From: CAWBRT01 sp963832365
Lineage (GTDB): Bacteria > Acidobacteriota > Terriglobia > Terriglobales > Acidobacteriaceae
DNA length: 64,000 nucleotides
Assembly (NCBI GenBank): GCA_963832365.1
Contig: CAWHUL010000027.1
Span: 124,001 to 188,000 of the forward strand
Direction of reading: 5' to 3'
Shown: positions 8,934 through 17,899 of the stretch, in pieces
Numbering within the stretch: the first letter of the stretch is position 1
Layout: each line of letters starts with the position of its first letter
Position numbers and translations under genes: made by a program
The notes under the pieces: model-generated
What the model was told of the DNA's origin: nothing
Seen by the model: only the letters and a program-made list of their open reading frames with translations
Databases searched by the model: none

Positions 8934-9419
8934 ATGAAATTTTCTGACGAACTGGAAGTGCGCTTTGCGGACATGCTTACGCATTACCCGATCAAGCGCT
9001 CGGTTCTTGTCCCCTTTCTGCTTTATGTACAGGACGAGCTGGGCTGGTTGACCGACGAAGCGATCCAGGAGATTGCCGATCGCCTGGAGATTACTCCGCT
9101 CGAGGTGCGCAACGTCATCAGCTATTACTCCATGCTGAGGACCAAGCCAGCCGGCAAATACAATGTGCAGGTTTGCACTAACATTTCGTGTCTGCTGCGA
9201 GGCGGCGAAGAGATTCTCGAGCACGCGAAGAAAAAGCTTGGCGTGGCGGAGAATCACGGGATCACCCCCGACGGCATGTTTTCCGTGGAAGAGGTGGAGT
9301 GCATCGGAGCATGCAGTTGGGCTCCCGCCATGCAGGTCAACTACGACTTCCACGAAAACCTCACGCCGGAAAAGGTGGATGAGATCATCGAGGCGTACCG
9401 CGAGAAGGCATCGAAATAG
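8934..9419 (+). CDS. nuoE: NADH-quinone oxidoreductase subunit E (cluster 1)
   Basis: The 24-kDa thioredoxin-like subunit of the NADH module, 161 residues. It carries the four [2Fe-2S] N1a ligands as C81-x4-C86 and C123-x3-C127. The helical N-terminal region has KRSVLVPFLLYVQDELGWL. A 69-bp GC-rich gap separates it from nuoD. With nuoF and nuoG it supplies the NADH-oxidising tip that nuo cluster 2 lacks. Confidence 0.95.
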   Translation: MKFSDELEVRFADMLTHYPIKRSVLVPFLLYVQDELGWLTDEAIQEIADRLEITPLEVRNVISYYSMLRTKPAGKYNVQVCTNISCLLRGGEEILEHAKKKLGVAENHGITPDGMFSVEEVECIGACSWAPAMQVNYDFHENLTPEKVDEIIEAYREKASK

Positions 9420-9458
9420 CAGAATACGAAGCGAGCGCAGGTAACTGAGAACCGGTTC

Positions 9459-10781
9459 ATGGCATATCTGGTTTCACATCCCGACGAGGTCAAGATCATC
9501 TCCCGGCGCTTTGGCATGGGCGCCACAGACATCGACCGCTATCTCGAACTCGACGGCTACAAGGCCGTGCAAAAAGCGCTCCAGATAGGACCGGAGGGGA
9601 TAATCAACGAGATGAAAGCGTCCAATCTGCGCGGACGCGGCGGCGCTGGTTTTCCCACGGGCATGAAATGGTCATTTGTTCCGAAGGAATCGGCCAAGCC
9701 CAAGTACGTGCTCTGCAACGGAGATGAGTCCGAACCCGGAACGTGCAAGGACCGTCTGATCTTTGAGCACGACCCTCACGCTGTGATTGAAGGCGTGATG
9801 ATTGCCGCCATTGCCATCAGCTCGCACAAGGGCTACATCTACATCCGCGGCGAGTATCGCTACCTTTTGGAAATTATGCAGAAGGCCATCGCCGACGCTT
9901 ACGCGAAGGGGTTTCTCGGGAAGAACATTTTCGGCAGCGGTTACGATCTGGACATCTACTGGCACGGCGGCGCCGGCGCCTATGAAGTCGGCGAGGAATC
10001 CGCGCTGATGGAGTCGCTTGAGGGCAAGCGCGGGGTGCCGCGCATCAAGCCGCCGTTTCCCGCTGTCGTCGGGCTCTGGGGCGGCCCCACGGTCATCAAT
10101 AACGCCGAGACCCTGGCAACCGTGCCGCACATCATGCTGATGGGAGGCCAGAAATACGCCGAGACCGGCACGCCAAGGAATGGCGGTACACGCCTGTTCT
10201 GCCTCAGTGGACACGTTGCCAAGCCGGGAGTCTATGAGCTGCCGATGGGCTACAACCTTAAGCAGATGATCTATGAAGTTGGCGGCGGCATTGCCAACGG
10301 GAACAAGCTGAAGGCCGTCGTTCCCGGTGGATCTTCCGTTCCCGTCCTTAAGGCCGGCGAGATCGATGTGGCAATGGATTTCGATGCGATGATGAAGGCC
10401 GGCACCATGCTCGGGTCCGGCGGCGTGGTGGTCCTCGACGACCAAACCTGTATCGTCAAGTTCGCGTTGCGCACCATGCAGTTCTACCAGCACGAGAGCT
10501 GCGGCTGGTGCATCCCATGTCGCGAAGGGACTGACTGGCTGCGAAAGACGCTGCGACGGTTCCATGCCGGAGGCGGAGTGGCGAAGGATATCGATAACAT
10601 GCAATACCTGGCCGAGAACATGCTTGGACGCACGTTCTGCCCCTTGGGCGACGCCGCAGCCATGCCGACCATCGGCTTTATTACCAAGTTCCGCAACGAG
10701 TTCGAAGACCACCTTGAAGGCCGCCCGTGTCCGTACGAAAAAGCGGGCGCTGATCATCGGGTTCCAGTGGAAGCACACTGA
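9459..10781 (+). CDS. nuoF: NADH-quinone oxidoreductase subunit F (cluster 1)
   Basis: The 51-kDa subunit binds NADH, FMN and [4Fe-4S] cluster N3. The 440-residue product shows the glycine-rich nucleotide-binding stretch RGRGGAGFPTGMKW and the FMN-contacting GDESEPGTCKDR. It also has GAGAYEVGEESALMESLEG and the N3 ligands in ESCGWCIPCREG plus a later Cys in GRTFCPLGD. All expected residues are present. It is followed after 13 bp by a DinB-fold gene rather than nuoG. Confidence 0.96.
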   Translation: MAYLVSHPDEVKIISRRFGMGATDIDRYLELDGYKAVQKALQIGPEGIINEMKASNLRGRGGAGFPTGMKWSFVPKESAKPKYVLCNGDESEPGTCKDRLIFEHDPHAVIEGVMIAAIAISSHKGYIYIRGEYRYLLEIMQKAIADAYAKGFLGKNIFGSGYDLDIYWHGGAGAYEVGEESALMESLEGKRGVPRIKPPFPAVVGLWGGPTVINNAETLATVPHIMLMGGQKYAETGTPRNGGTRLFCLSGHVAKPGVYELPMGYNLKQMIYEVGGGIANGNKLKAVVPGGSSVPVLKAGEIDVAMDFDAMMKAGTMLGSGGVVVLDDQTCIVKFALRTMQFYQHESCGWCIPCREGTDWLRKTLRRFHAGGGVAKDIDNMQYLAENMLGRTFCPLGDAAAMPTIGFITKFRNEFEDHLEGRPCPYEKAGADHRVPVEAH

Positions 10782-10794
10782 GAAAGAATCGAAA

Positions 10795-11358
10795 ATGATT
10801 GAGCAAAGCGCACCCGCAGTTTCATCAACCGGCGATAAGGAAATCCTGATTGCACGCTTGCAAGATGGCCGCAACCGGTATCTTTGCGCATTCCACGGAG
10901 TGCTCGATAGCGGTTCATCGTGGCGCAGGACTCCCGGCACCTGGTCCATACTGGAGTGCGCGGAGCACGTCGCGGTGGCCGAGGAGCAGATGCTTAAGGC
11001 ATGGGAGAAGCTGGCTGCGGCCGGTTCATCCGATCCAGCGAAGGATGCGACTATCCTGGCGCTGGCTCACGACCGAACGCGCAAGGCTAAGGCTCCCGAG
11101 CGCTCCGAGCCCACGGGACGCTTCGACAGCCTGTTCGAGGCGATCGAACGCTTCCGGGTCGCGCGCGACCGCACTTTGCATTTTGCCGAGGGAGTCTCGG
11201 TCGAAGAGCTTCGCGCCAAGGTCATACCGCATCCACTGGCGGGCACGCTGGATGGCTACCAGTTGCTGACGCTCATGGCGGTACATCCCGAGCGCCACGC
11301 CCTGCAGGTGGAAGAAATCAAGACAGACCCGGAATTCCCGTCTGGTCAGCATCCGTAG
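10795..11358 (+). CDS. DinB/YfiT-fold putative metalloenzyme inserted in the nuo cluster
   Basis: This 187-residue protein has the DinB_2 four-helix-bundle pattern. A WSILECAEHVAVAEEQM helix supplies one metal histidine (H58), and a C-terminal HPERHALQVEEI helix supplies H164 and H168, giving the usual three-His set. The family includes thiol-dependent transferases such as bacillithiol S-transferases, and many members have no known substrate. Here it lies between nuoF and nuoG in the same orientation, with a 13-bp gap upstream and about 55 bp to the nuoG ATG, so it is very probably co-transcribed with complex I. A bacillithiol link (bshA at 57.9 kb) is possible but only inferred. Confidence 0.82.
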   Translation: MIEQSAPAVSSTGDKEILIARLQDGRNRYLCAFHGVLDSGSSWRRTPGTWSILECAEHVAVAEEQMLKAWEKLAAAGSSDPAKDATILALAHDRTRKAKAPERSEPTGRFDSLFEAIERFRVARDRTLHFAEGVSVEELRAKVIPHPLAGTLDGYQLLTLMAVHPERHALQVEEIKTDPEFPSGQHP

Positions 11359-11413
11359 GCTCTGCCCCAACAAGCCAACCAATGGCTTGTCGGGACCCCC
11401 GGTGAATTTTTCA

Positions 11414-13786
11414 ATGGCAGACGCACCCAAACTCGTCAAGATTACCGTCAACGGCAAAGCCCTATCGGTTCCCGCCGGTACGCTGCTGATCGACGCCTGT
11501 AAGAACACTGGCATCGAAGTTCCTTCGTTCTGCTACTACCCCGGCCTGTCGCTACAGGGCGCATGCCGCATGTGCCTGGTGGAAATCGAAAAACTGCCAA
11601 AGCTTCAAACCGCGTGCACTACGCAGGTTGGCGAAGGCATGGTCGTGCACACCGAAACCGAAAAGGTTGTGCAGGCACGCAAGAGCATGCTTGAGTTGCT
11701 GCTTGCCAATCACCCACTGGATTGTCCTGTTTGCGACGCCGGAGGCGAGTGCGAATTGCAGGACATGACATTCAAGTACGGGGCGTCGGAATCGAAATTC
11801 ATCGACATCAAGAGCCATCGTGACGAGCAGCAATGGTCTCCGGTCGTCTACTTCGACCGTCCGCGGTGCATTTTGTGCTATCGCTGCATACGCGTCTGCG
11901 GCGAGGGCATGGACGTGTGGGCGCTGGGCATCCAGAACCGCGGCCAGAGTTCGGTCATCGCTCCCAACAAAGGCGACCACCTCGAGTGCGAGGAATGCGG
12001 TATGTGCATCGACATCTGTCCGGTCGGCGCACTCACCTCGGGGGCTTACCGTTACAAGACGCGCCCGTGGGAGATGAACCACGTCGGCACCGTCTGCACG
12101 CACTGCGGTGATGGTTGCCTCACGACGCTTGGCTGCCGCCGCAGCGATACCGGCATGGACATCGTGCGCGGAGACAATCGCGACAAGAGCGGCATCAACG
12201 GCGATTTTCTCTGCATCAAGGGGCGCTACGCCTTCGATTTTGCCAACCATCGCGAGCGCATCAAGGAACCAATGGTGCGCCGCGATGGCAGGTTTGTTCC
12301 CGTTGCATGGACGGAAGCGATCGATACCGTTGCCCGCAATTTTCGCGAGATCATTGCGAGCCACGGCTCGCAGACGGTCGGCGTGATCGGTTCCAACCGC
12401 ACAACGAACGAAGAGAATTATCTGCTTCAGAAGTTCGCGCGTCTGGTGCTGGGAACCAATAACATCGACCATCACCGCACAGCGGATTACCCATCTTTCG
12501 TCAAAGCTCTCGCCGAGAATAACGCGAAGACGGCGAGCATGCGCGATGTCTTCCAGGCGCCGGCAATTCTGCTGGTCGGCAACGATCCCACCAATCAGCA
12601 TCCGCTCCTGGCTTGGCAGATCCGCAACAACGTTCGATTGCATCGCGCCAAGTTGCACGTCGTCAATTCGCAACCGATTAAGCTCGGCAGACAGGCGGCC
12701 AGCTTCACGCAGGTTCCGGCGGGAAGCGAAGGCCAATTTGTCCAGTACCTTGCTGGAGGCGATTCCGCCGCGCAAGCCATCACGGGGATTGCGCCCGAAG
12801 CGCTTGCCAAGTTGCGCGACACCTTGCGGGCCGAGCCGGACCTGATTATTATTTTCGGCTCCGAACTTCGCGGTGACGACGTAGCGGCCCTCATACGATT
12901 CGGCGCCGCCCAGCAAGCGCGATTCATCTGCCTCGGCGATTATGCTAACTCGCGCGGGGCCGCCGATATGGGTCTCTACCCTGACTTGCTGCCCGGCTAT
13001 GCGCCACTCGCTTCCGGCTCGATATTCGACAGCGAGTGGGGAGGGCAGATTCCGGCGCAGCCCGGCTTGAGCCTTGCGCAAATGCTCGATGCAGCTCGCG
13101 ATCTCAAGTTGCAGGCCCTGTACGTGGTCGGTTCCAACCCGGTTGCGCGTTACGCGGTGGACCCATTTGTTCTGCACGCGCCTTTTCTGGTGGTCCAGGA
13201 TATGTTCATGACGGAAACGGCGATGCTGGCGGACGTAATCCTGCCGGCGGCGAATGCCTACGAGAAGGCCGGCACATTTACCAACACCTGCGGCGATTTG
13301 CAGTTGTTGAAGAAAGCGGGCGATGTTGCGTCCGTCAAGAGCGACTTCGAAATCATCGTGCGTATTGCTGAAAAAATGGGCGTCGACGTCCGTAAGCTCG
13401 TGCCGTTCGGCGTCGGCATGCGCGCCGACTTCGGCCAGACGCGCGGGGCTCAGTCGGGCGAGGCCGACCAGCATGCGGTTTGGCTTCACGCCCGCGGGCT
13501 TGAACCAAGAGTATCGCCGTTCGATCCGATAGCCGTGCTCGATGAGATTCAGCGGTTGGTCCCCGGCTACGATGTCTCACGCCTGGGATTGCTGGCCGGC
13601 AACGATCAACAGACTCGACTGGTGAACATTCAACCGGCGGGGATTCAGAGTCACCCGGAATGGATCGTTCCCTCGCGTGACGAGCTGTTTACCTCCGGTA
13701 CGCTCAGCCGTTATTCAAATACGCTGAACTCGGTGATTGAGAATAAGAGCAAAGCTCGTGTCGACACCGAAGTCGTGGCTGACTGA
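11414..13786 (+). CDS. nuoG: NADH-quinone oxidoreductase subunit G (cluster 1)
   Basis: The 75-kDa iron-sulfur subunit, 790 residues from the ATG at 11414; an upstream in-frame TTG at 11387 gives a weakly supported extension. The N-terminal ferredoxin domain has [2Fe-2S] ligands C40, C51, C54 and C68. It is followed by CPVCDAGGECELQD and two [4Fe-4S] motifs (CILCYRCIRVC and CEECGMCIDICPVG). The molybdopterin-oxidoreductase-like domain starts with CTHCGDGC and a later Cys in DFLCIKGRY, so an N7-type cluster may be present. The remaining ~500 residues follow the formate-dehydrogenase-like fold. It ends with little extra tail and is followed by nuoH. Confidence 0.95.
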   Translation: MADAPKLVKITVNGKALSVPAGTLLIDACKNTGIEVPSFCYYPGLSLQGACRMCLVEIEKLPKLQTACTTQVGEGMVVHTETEKVVQARKSMLELLLANHPLDCPVCDAGGECELQDMTFKYGASESKFIDIKSHRDEQQWSPVVYFDRPRCILCYRCIRVCGEGMDVWALGIQNRGQSSVIAPNKGDHLECEECGMCIDICPVGALTSGAYRYKTRPWEMNHVGTVCTHCGDGCLTTLGCRRSDTGMDIVRGDNRDKSGINGDFLCIKGRYAFDFANHRERIKEPMVRRDGRFVPVAWTEAIDTVARNFREIIASHGSQTVGVIGSNRTTNEENYLLQKFARLVLGTNNIDHHRTADYPSFVKALAENNAKTASMRDVFQAPAILLVGNDPTNQHPLLAWQIRNNVRLHRAKLHVVNSQPIKLGRQAASFTQVPAGSEGQFVQYLAGGDSAAQAITGIAPEALAKLRDTLRAEPDLIIIFGSELRGDDVAALIRFGAAQQARFICLGDYANSRGAADMGLYPDLLPGYAPLASGSIFDSEWGGQIPAQPGLSLAQMLDAARDLKLQALYVVGSNPVARYAVDPFVLHAPFLVVQDMFMTETAMLADVILPAANAYEKAGTFTNTCGDLQLLKKAGDVASVKSDFEIIVRIAEKMGVDVRKLVPFGVGMRADFGQTRGAQSGEADQHAVWLHARGLEPRVSPFDPIAVLDEIQRLVPGYDVSRLGLLAGNDQQTRLVNIQPAGIQSHPEWIVPSRDELFTSGTLSRYSNTLNSVIENKSKARVDTEVVAD

Positions 13787-13905
13787 TTATTCGGCTGCCT
13801 GCGGCAATGGGTTTGTCGTTCGCGGATTTGATGTTTCGCAAACGAACGTCAGTGAGTGCGGGAAAGCTACGCGAAGTAAGTTTGTTCCTGGGAACGCATG
13901 ACTCA

Positions 13906-14967
13906 ATGAATGTTGGAATGTTTTTGCTCGTCGCTATCATCAAGATCGCCATTACCGTCGGCGTACTGCTGACGATTGTGGCCTACTCCGTCTGGCTGGA
14001 GCGGAAGGTGGTGGGCCACATGCAGAACCGCTGGGGACCGACCCGCGTCGGCCCGTTCGGTCTGCTGCAGCCGCTCGCTGACGGCATCAAGTTCATCCTG
14101 AAGGAAGACTTGACCCCGCCCTATGTCAACCGGACTCTGTTCATTCTGGCTCCGATGCTTGCCCTGGTAATGGCGCTGACTTCGATTGCGCTTGTGCCGA
14201 TTGGCCCGAACATCACCATTGGCAGCGTAACCACTCCGATTCAGATTACCGGGGTAGAGACGGCGAGCAATCAACCGGCCGACATTGGTATCGGCTTGCT
14301 GATCATCCTTGGCGTCACTTCGCTTGGAGTTTACGGCATCGCGCTCGCGGGATGGTCGTCCAACAGCAAGTACTCATTGCTCGGCGCTTTGCGCGCCAGC
14401 GCACAAATGGTCAGCTATGAGGTTGCACTTGGGCTGTCGCTGGTGGGCGTGCTGATGGTTTCCGGCTCGTTCAGTCTGCGAACCATTGTCGAGAGGCAAC
14501 TAGGCAGTCCGTGGCACTGGAACATCTTTAATGGCGGCTGGCAATTCGTCGCGTTCTTCATTTATCTGATGGCGGCTTTTGCAGAGACCAACCGCATTCC
14601 ATTCGATCTCCCTGAAGCGGAGACCGAGCTCGTGGCCGGTTATCACACGGAATACAGCTCGATGAAGTTTGCCATGTTTTTCATGGCCGAGTACGCCAAC
14701 ATGGTGACCGTGGCCTGCCTGGCGTCGGTCATGTTTCTGGGCGGATGGAGCGGGCCTGTATTCGGGCCGCTGATCCTGCAATCGCTGCTTCCGATCCTGT
14801 GGTTTTTGGCACGCGTATTTTGTTTTATTTTTCTATATATCTGGGTACGCGGCACGCTGCCGCGTTTCCGCTACGATCAACTGATGGGGTTCGGCTGGAA
14901 GTTTCTTTTGCCGCTCTCAATCGCCAACATACTTGTCACCGGGCTGATTGTGGCCCTGCGGGCATAG
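13906..14967 (+). CDS. nuoH: NADH-quinone oxidoreductase subunit H (cluster 1)
   Basis: Membrane subunit that closes the quinone chamber, with about eight helices. I use the ATG at 13906 (353 residues), because the first 33 residues of the longer frame from 13807 have no family likeness. Conserved segments are AYSVWLERKVVGHMQNRWGP with the quinone-site charges, and the loop ETNRIPFDLPEAETELVAGY. A third is IWVRGTLPRFRYDQLM near the C-terminus. In most bacteria nuoI follows here; in this cluster the next gene is nuoJ, 9 bp on. Confidence 0.94.
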   Translation: MNVGMFLLVAIIKIAITVGVLLTIVAYSVWLERKVVGHMQNRWGPTRVGPFGLLQPLADGIKFILKEDLTPPYVNRTLFILAPMLALVMALTSIALVPIGPNITIGSVTTPIQITGVETASNQPADIGIGLLIILGVTSLGVYGIALAGWSSNSKYSLLGALRASAQMVSYEVALGLSLVGVLMVSGSFSLRTIVERQLGSPWHWNIFNGGWQFVAFFIYLMAAFAETNRIPFDLPEAETELVAGYHTEYSSMKFAMFFMAEYANMVTVACLASVMFLGGWSGPVFGPLILQSLLPILWFLARVFCFIFLYIWVRGTLPRFRYDQLMGFGWKFLLPLSIANILVTGLIVALRA

Positions 14968-14976
14968 TCCGCGGGT

Positions 14977-15486
14977 GTGGAACCGATGCTGCACCTTGTT
15001 TTATTTCTGATCTTCGCAACCCTGTGCGTGGGAGGCGCCGTTAACCTCCTGGTGCAGCGCCATCCAATCAACAGTGCGCTGTCCCTCGTGCTCGTCACGG
15101 GCTCGCTCGCGCTGATTTACTTGCTCCTCGGCGCTGAGTTCGTTGCCGCCATTCAAATCATCATCTACGCGGGAGCGGTGATGGTGCTGTTCATTTTCGT
15201 CATCATGTTGCTTAACGCCGGCGCCGAAGAAGAAACCAGAGGCAGCCGGGTGGCGATCCTGTTCGGCGTGCCCGGACTGATTCTGGGAATTTCCGCCGCC
15301 GTCTGGGTACTAGTCACGAGCAAGTCCAGCCTTGGCTCGGTTGCAATTGGCCAGCTACACGGCACAGCTCCCGCCATGGGGCGACTTCTCTTCAGGGATT
15401 TCCTGCTGCCGTTCGAGGTGACCTCTGTGCTGATCCTGATCGCGATTATGGGCGCCGTAGTTCTGGCCCGGAGGGAGAGCGACTAA
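14977..15486 (+). CDS. nuoJ: NADH-quinone oxidoreductase subunit J (cluster 1)
   Basis: Five-helix membrane subunit of complex I, 169 residues, starting at a GTG (an ATG lies three codons on). The diagnostic third helix FVAAIQIIIYAGAVMVLFIFVIMLL with its pi-bulge region is intact. Its stop overlaps the nuoK start by one base (TAATG), so the two are translationally coupled. The cluster 2 copy at 29610-30119 has exactly the same length. Confidence 0.93.
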   Translation: MEPMLHLVLFLIFATLCVGGAVNLLVQRHPINSALSLVLVTGSLALIYLLLGAEFVAAIQIIIYAGAVMVLFIFVIMLLNAGAEEETRGSRVAILFGVPGLILGISAAVWVLVTSKSSLGSVAIGQLHGTAPAMGRLLFRDFLLPFEVTSVLILIAIMGAVVLARRESD

Positions 15487-15788
15487 TGGTGCCGATTTCC
15501 TATTATCTCGTGCTGAGCGCGATCCTGTTTGCCTGCGGAGTTGCCGGTTTTCTCATCAAGCGCAACATCATCACGATCTTCATGTCGATCGAACTGATGC
15601 TGAACGCGGTGAATCTTACCTTCGTGACCTTTGCCGCGCAGTGGCAAGCGCTGAGCGGCTACATCTTCGTCTTTTTCGTGATGGTAGTGGCCGCCGCCGA
15701 AGCCGCCGTCGGATTTGCGATCATCATAGCCGTCTTCCGCACGCGAGAGACCCTGAACGTGGACCGCGTGAATTTGCTGAAACTATGA
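15486..15788 (+). CDS. nuoK: NADH-quinone oxidoreductase subunit K (cluster 1)
   Basis: Small antiporter-like subunit (MrpC homologue), 100 residues and three helices. Conserved glutamates of the proton path are visible in MSIELMLNAVNLTFV (helix 2) and in AAAEAAVGFAIIIAVF (helix 3). The C-terminal NVDRVNLLKL tail is the family standard. It overlaps nuoJ by one base and nuoL by four (ATGA). Confidence 0.95.
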   Translation: MVPISYYLVLSAILFACGVAGFLIKRNIITIFMSIELMLNAVNLTFVTFAAQWQALSGYIFVFFVMVVAAAEAAVGFAIIIAVFRTRETLNVDRVNLLKL

Positions 15789-17899
15789 GTCTGAATCTCT
15801 GGTTGATTCCAGCTTTACCCGCCGCCGGCGCCGCCATCAACGGCTTTTTCGGCCGGCGGTTCTCGAACAAGATGGTGAGCACCGTCGCGTTGGCCTCGAC
15901 GGCGGCATCGTTCGCCTGGGCACTGCTGGCGGCGATACGCCTGCTAGCCATGCCTGCCGATCAGCTCCCCTATATCGAACGAATCGGAACATGGCTGCGC
16001 AGCGGCAACTTCGTGGTGGAGTACGGCTTCTATCTCGATCATCTCTCGATGATCATGATGCTGGTGGTCACGGGCGTCGGCTTTCTCATTCATATCTACT
16101 CGGTCGGGTACATGGGGCACGAGGGCGGATACTACCGCTTCTTCAGCTACCTGAACCTGTTCATGTTCTTCATGCTCACGCTGGTGCTTGCGGACAACTA
16201 CCTGTTGATGTTCGTCGGTTGGGAAGGCGTGGGGCTCGCTTCCTATTTGCTGATCGGCTTTTTCTTTTTGCGCGACTCGGCGGCGAACGCCGGGAAGAAA
16301 GCGTTCATCACCAACCGTGTCGGTGATTTCGGTTTCCTCATTGCCCTATTCCTGCTGGTCAAGCACTTCGGCACGCTCCAGTATACGGACGTATTCCACA
16401 AGGTTGCGGAGTTCTCGCCAGGCATCGAGACCGAAGCCGGTCTGCTGACTGCCATCGCACTGCTGATGCTGGTGGGCGCCACGGGCAAATCGGCGCAGAT
16501 TCCTCTTTACGTCTGGCTGCCTGACGCGATGGAAGGTCCGACGCCGGTCTCCGCGCTGATCCACGCGGCTACCATGGTTACCGCCGGTGTTTACATGATT
16601 GCGCGTTCGAACGCCATCTTCAGCCGTTCAACGATTGCGCTTATGGTCGTCGCCATCATAGGCTGCCTGACCTCGTTTTTTGCCGCGACCATCGGAATCA
16701 CCCAGACAGACATCAAGCGGGTGCTCGCCTACTCCACGGTTTCGCAGTTGGGCTACATGTTCATGGCCTGCGGCGTGGCCGCGTATTCGGCGGGCATTTT
16801 CCACCTGATGACGCATGCTTTTTTCAAAGGGTTGCTCTTTCTCGGCGCCGGCTCGGTGATTCACGCCGTGGGCGGCGAACAGGACATGCGCAAGATGGGC
16901 GGCCTGAGGAAGTACGCTCCCTATACGTTCTGGACCATGCTGATCGCCACTTGTGCGATCTCCGGAATTCCTGGGTTCTCGGGTTTCTTCTCCAAGGATG
17001 AAATCCTCTGGCAATCTTTTTCCAGCCCCCATGGAAACTGGGTGCTCTGGTTGTTCGGCGTCATTACGGCGTTCATGACGAGCTTTTACATGTTCCGTTT
17101 GCTGTTCATGACTTTCTTTAACGAATATCGTGGCGCATTGGGCGAACAGCACACGCCGCACGAGACACAGCCGCACGGCACCGCAGCGTCGATCGAACAC
17201 GCCGGACACACACACGAAGTTCCCATGGGCGGCCAGCGGACGGTTGCGCAGGCACCGGCGGTTGCCGCCCACGGCCATGGAGAACCGCACGAAAGTCCCT
17301 GGGTGATGGTGGTTCCGCTTGTGCTGCTTGCCGTGTTGTCGATCGTCGGCGGCTACGTGGGTGTCCCAAAGGCGCTTCATGGTAGCAACGCGATCGAGCA
17401 CTTTCTTGCCCCGGTCATGCCGGCCATTACGGCGGAAGCAGCGGGAACTGCACACGAAGGGTCACTCTCCGAGCAGGAGCACTCGCAGGCCGCAGAGGAC
17501 AGCTCGTTGGAGTTGACAATGACGGGCGTTTCGGTGGCGGTTGCGTTCGCGGGCCTCGGTCTGGCCTGGCTTTTGTACGTCAAGCGGCGCGACCTGCCGG
17601 CCAAAATCGCCGATTCGCTTGGCGGCCTTTACACGGCAGTGCTGAATAAGTATTACGTCGACGAAATCTACGGCGCTGCCATCATCGGCCCGCTGATTGC
17701 TTTCTCCACTCGCGTGCTCTGGCGCGGAATTGACGCCACGCTGATCGACGGAAGCGTGAACGGCGGTGCTCGGGGTGTGCGTGAAATTGGCGATTCGCTG
17801 CGTCACCAGCAATCCGGCAATATCCGCGCTTACGCAGGCTGGGTTACGGCCGGAGCGGCGGTCGTCATCCTCTACATGGTTTGGATGGGAACGCGATGA
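15785..17899 (+). CDS. nuoL: NADH-quinone oxidoreductase subunit L (cluster 1), with His-rich loop
   Basis: The distal antiporter-like subunit, 704 residues from the ATG that overlaps the nuoK stop. Core motifs are FVGWEGVGLASYLLIGFFF, the discontinuous helix 7 region GKSAQIPLYVWLPDAMEGPT, and the lysine-bearing helix with DIKRVLAYSTVSQLGYMF. The C-terminal lateral helix is present, with the LLNKYYVDEIY-type motif before it. Between the conserved core and the C-terminal part, at about 17140-17303, is a loop with nine histidines (HTPH, HAGHTH, AHGHGEPH). The core is standard; the metal- or pH-sensing potential of the loop is inference. Confidence 0.94.
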   Translation: MSLNLWLIPALPAAGAAINGFFGRRFSNKMVSTVALASTAASFAWALLAAIRLLAMPADQLPYIERIGTWLRSGNFVVEYGFYLDHLSMIMMLVVTGVGFLIHIYSVGYMGHEGGYYRFFSYLNLFMFFMLTLVLADNYLLMFVGWEGVGLASYLLIGFFFLRDSAANAGKKAFITNRVGDFGFLIALFLLVKHFGTLQYTDVFHKVAEFSPGIETEAGLLTAIALLMLVGATGKSAQIPLYVWLPDAMEGPTPVSALIHAATMVTAGVYMIARSNAIFSRSTIALMVVAIIGCLTSFFAATIGITQTDIKRVLAYSTVSQLGYMFMACGVAAYSAGIFHLMTHAFFKGLLFLGAGSVIHAVGGEQDMRKMGGLRKYAPYTFWTMLIATCAISGIPGFSGFFSKDEILWQSFSSPHGNWVLWLFGVITAFMTSFYMFRLLFMTFFNEYRGALGEQHTPHETQPHGTAASIEHAGHTHEVPMGGQRTVAQAPAVAAHGHGEPHESPWVMVVPLVLLAVLSIVGGYVGVPKALHGSNAIEHFLAPVMPAITAEAAGTAHEGSLSEQEHSQAAEDSSLELTMTGVSVAVAFAGLGLAWLLYVKRRDLPAKIADSLGGLYTAVLNKYYVDEIYGAAIIGPLIAFSTRVLWRGIDATLIDGSVNGGARGVREIGDSLRHQQSGNIRAYAGWVTAGAAVVILYMVWMGTR

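Noticed and set aside
11552..13489. 645-codon open frame on minus, antisense to nuoG
   Set aside because: It mirrors the third-position GC bias of nuoG, has no family likeness, and nuoG is certain. Treated as a shadow frame.
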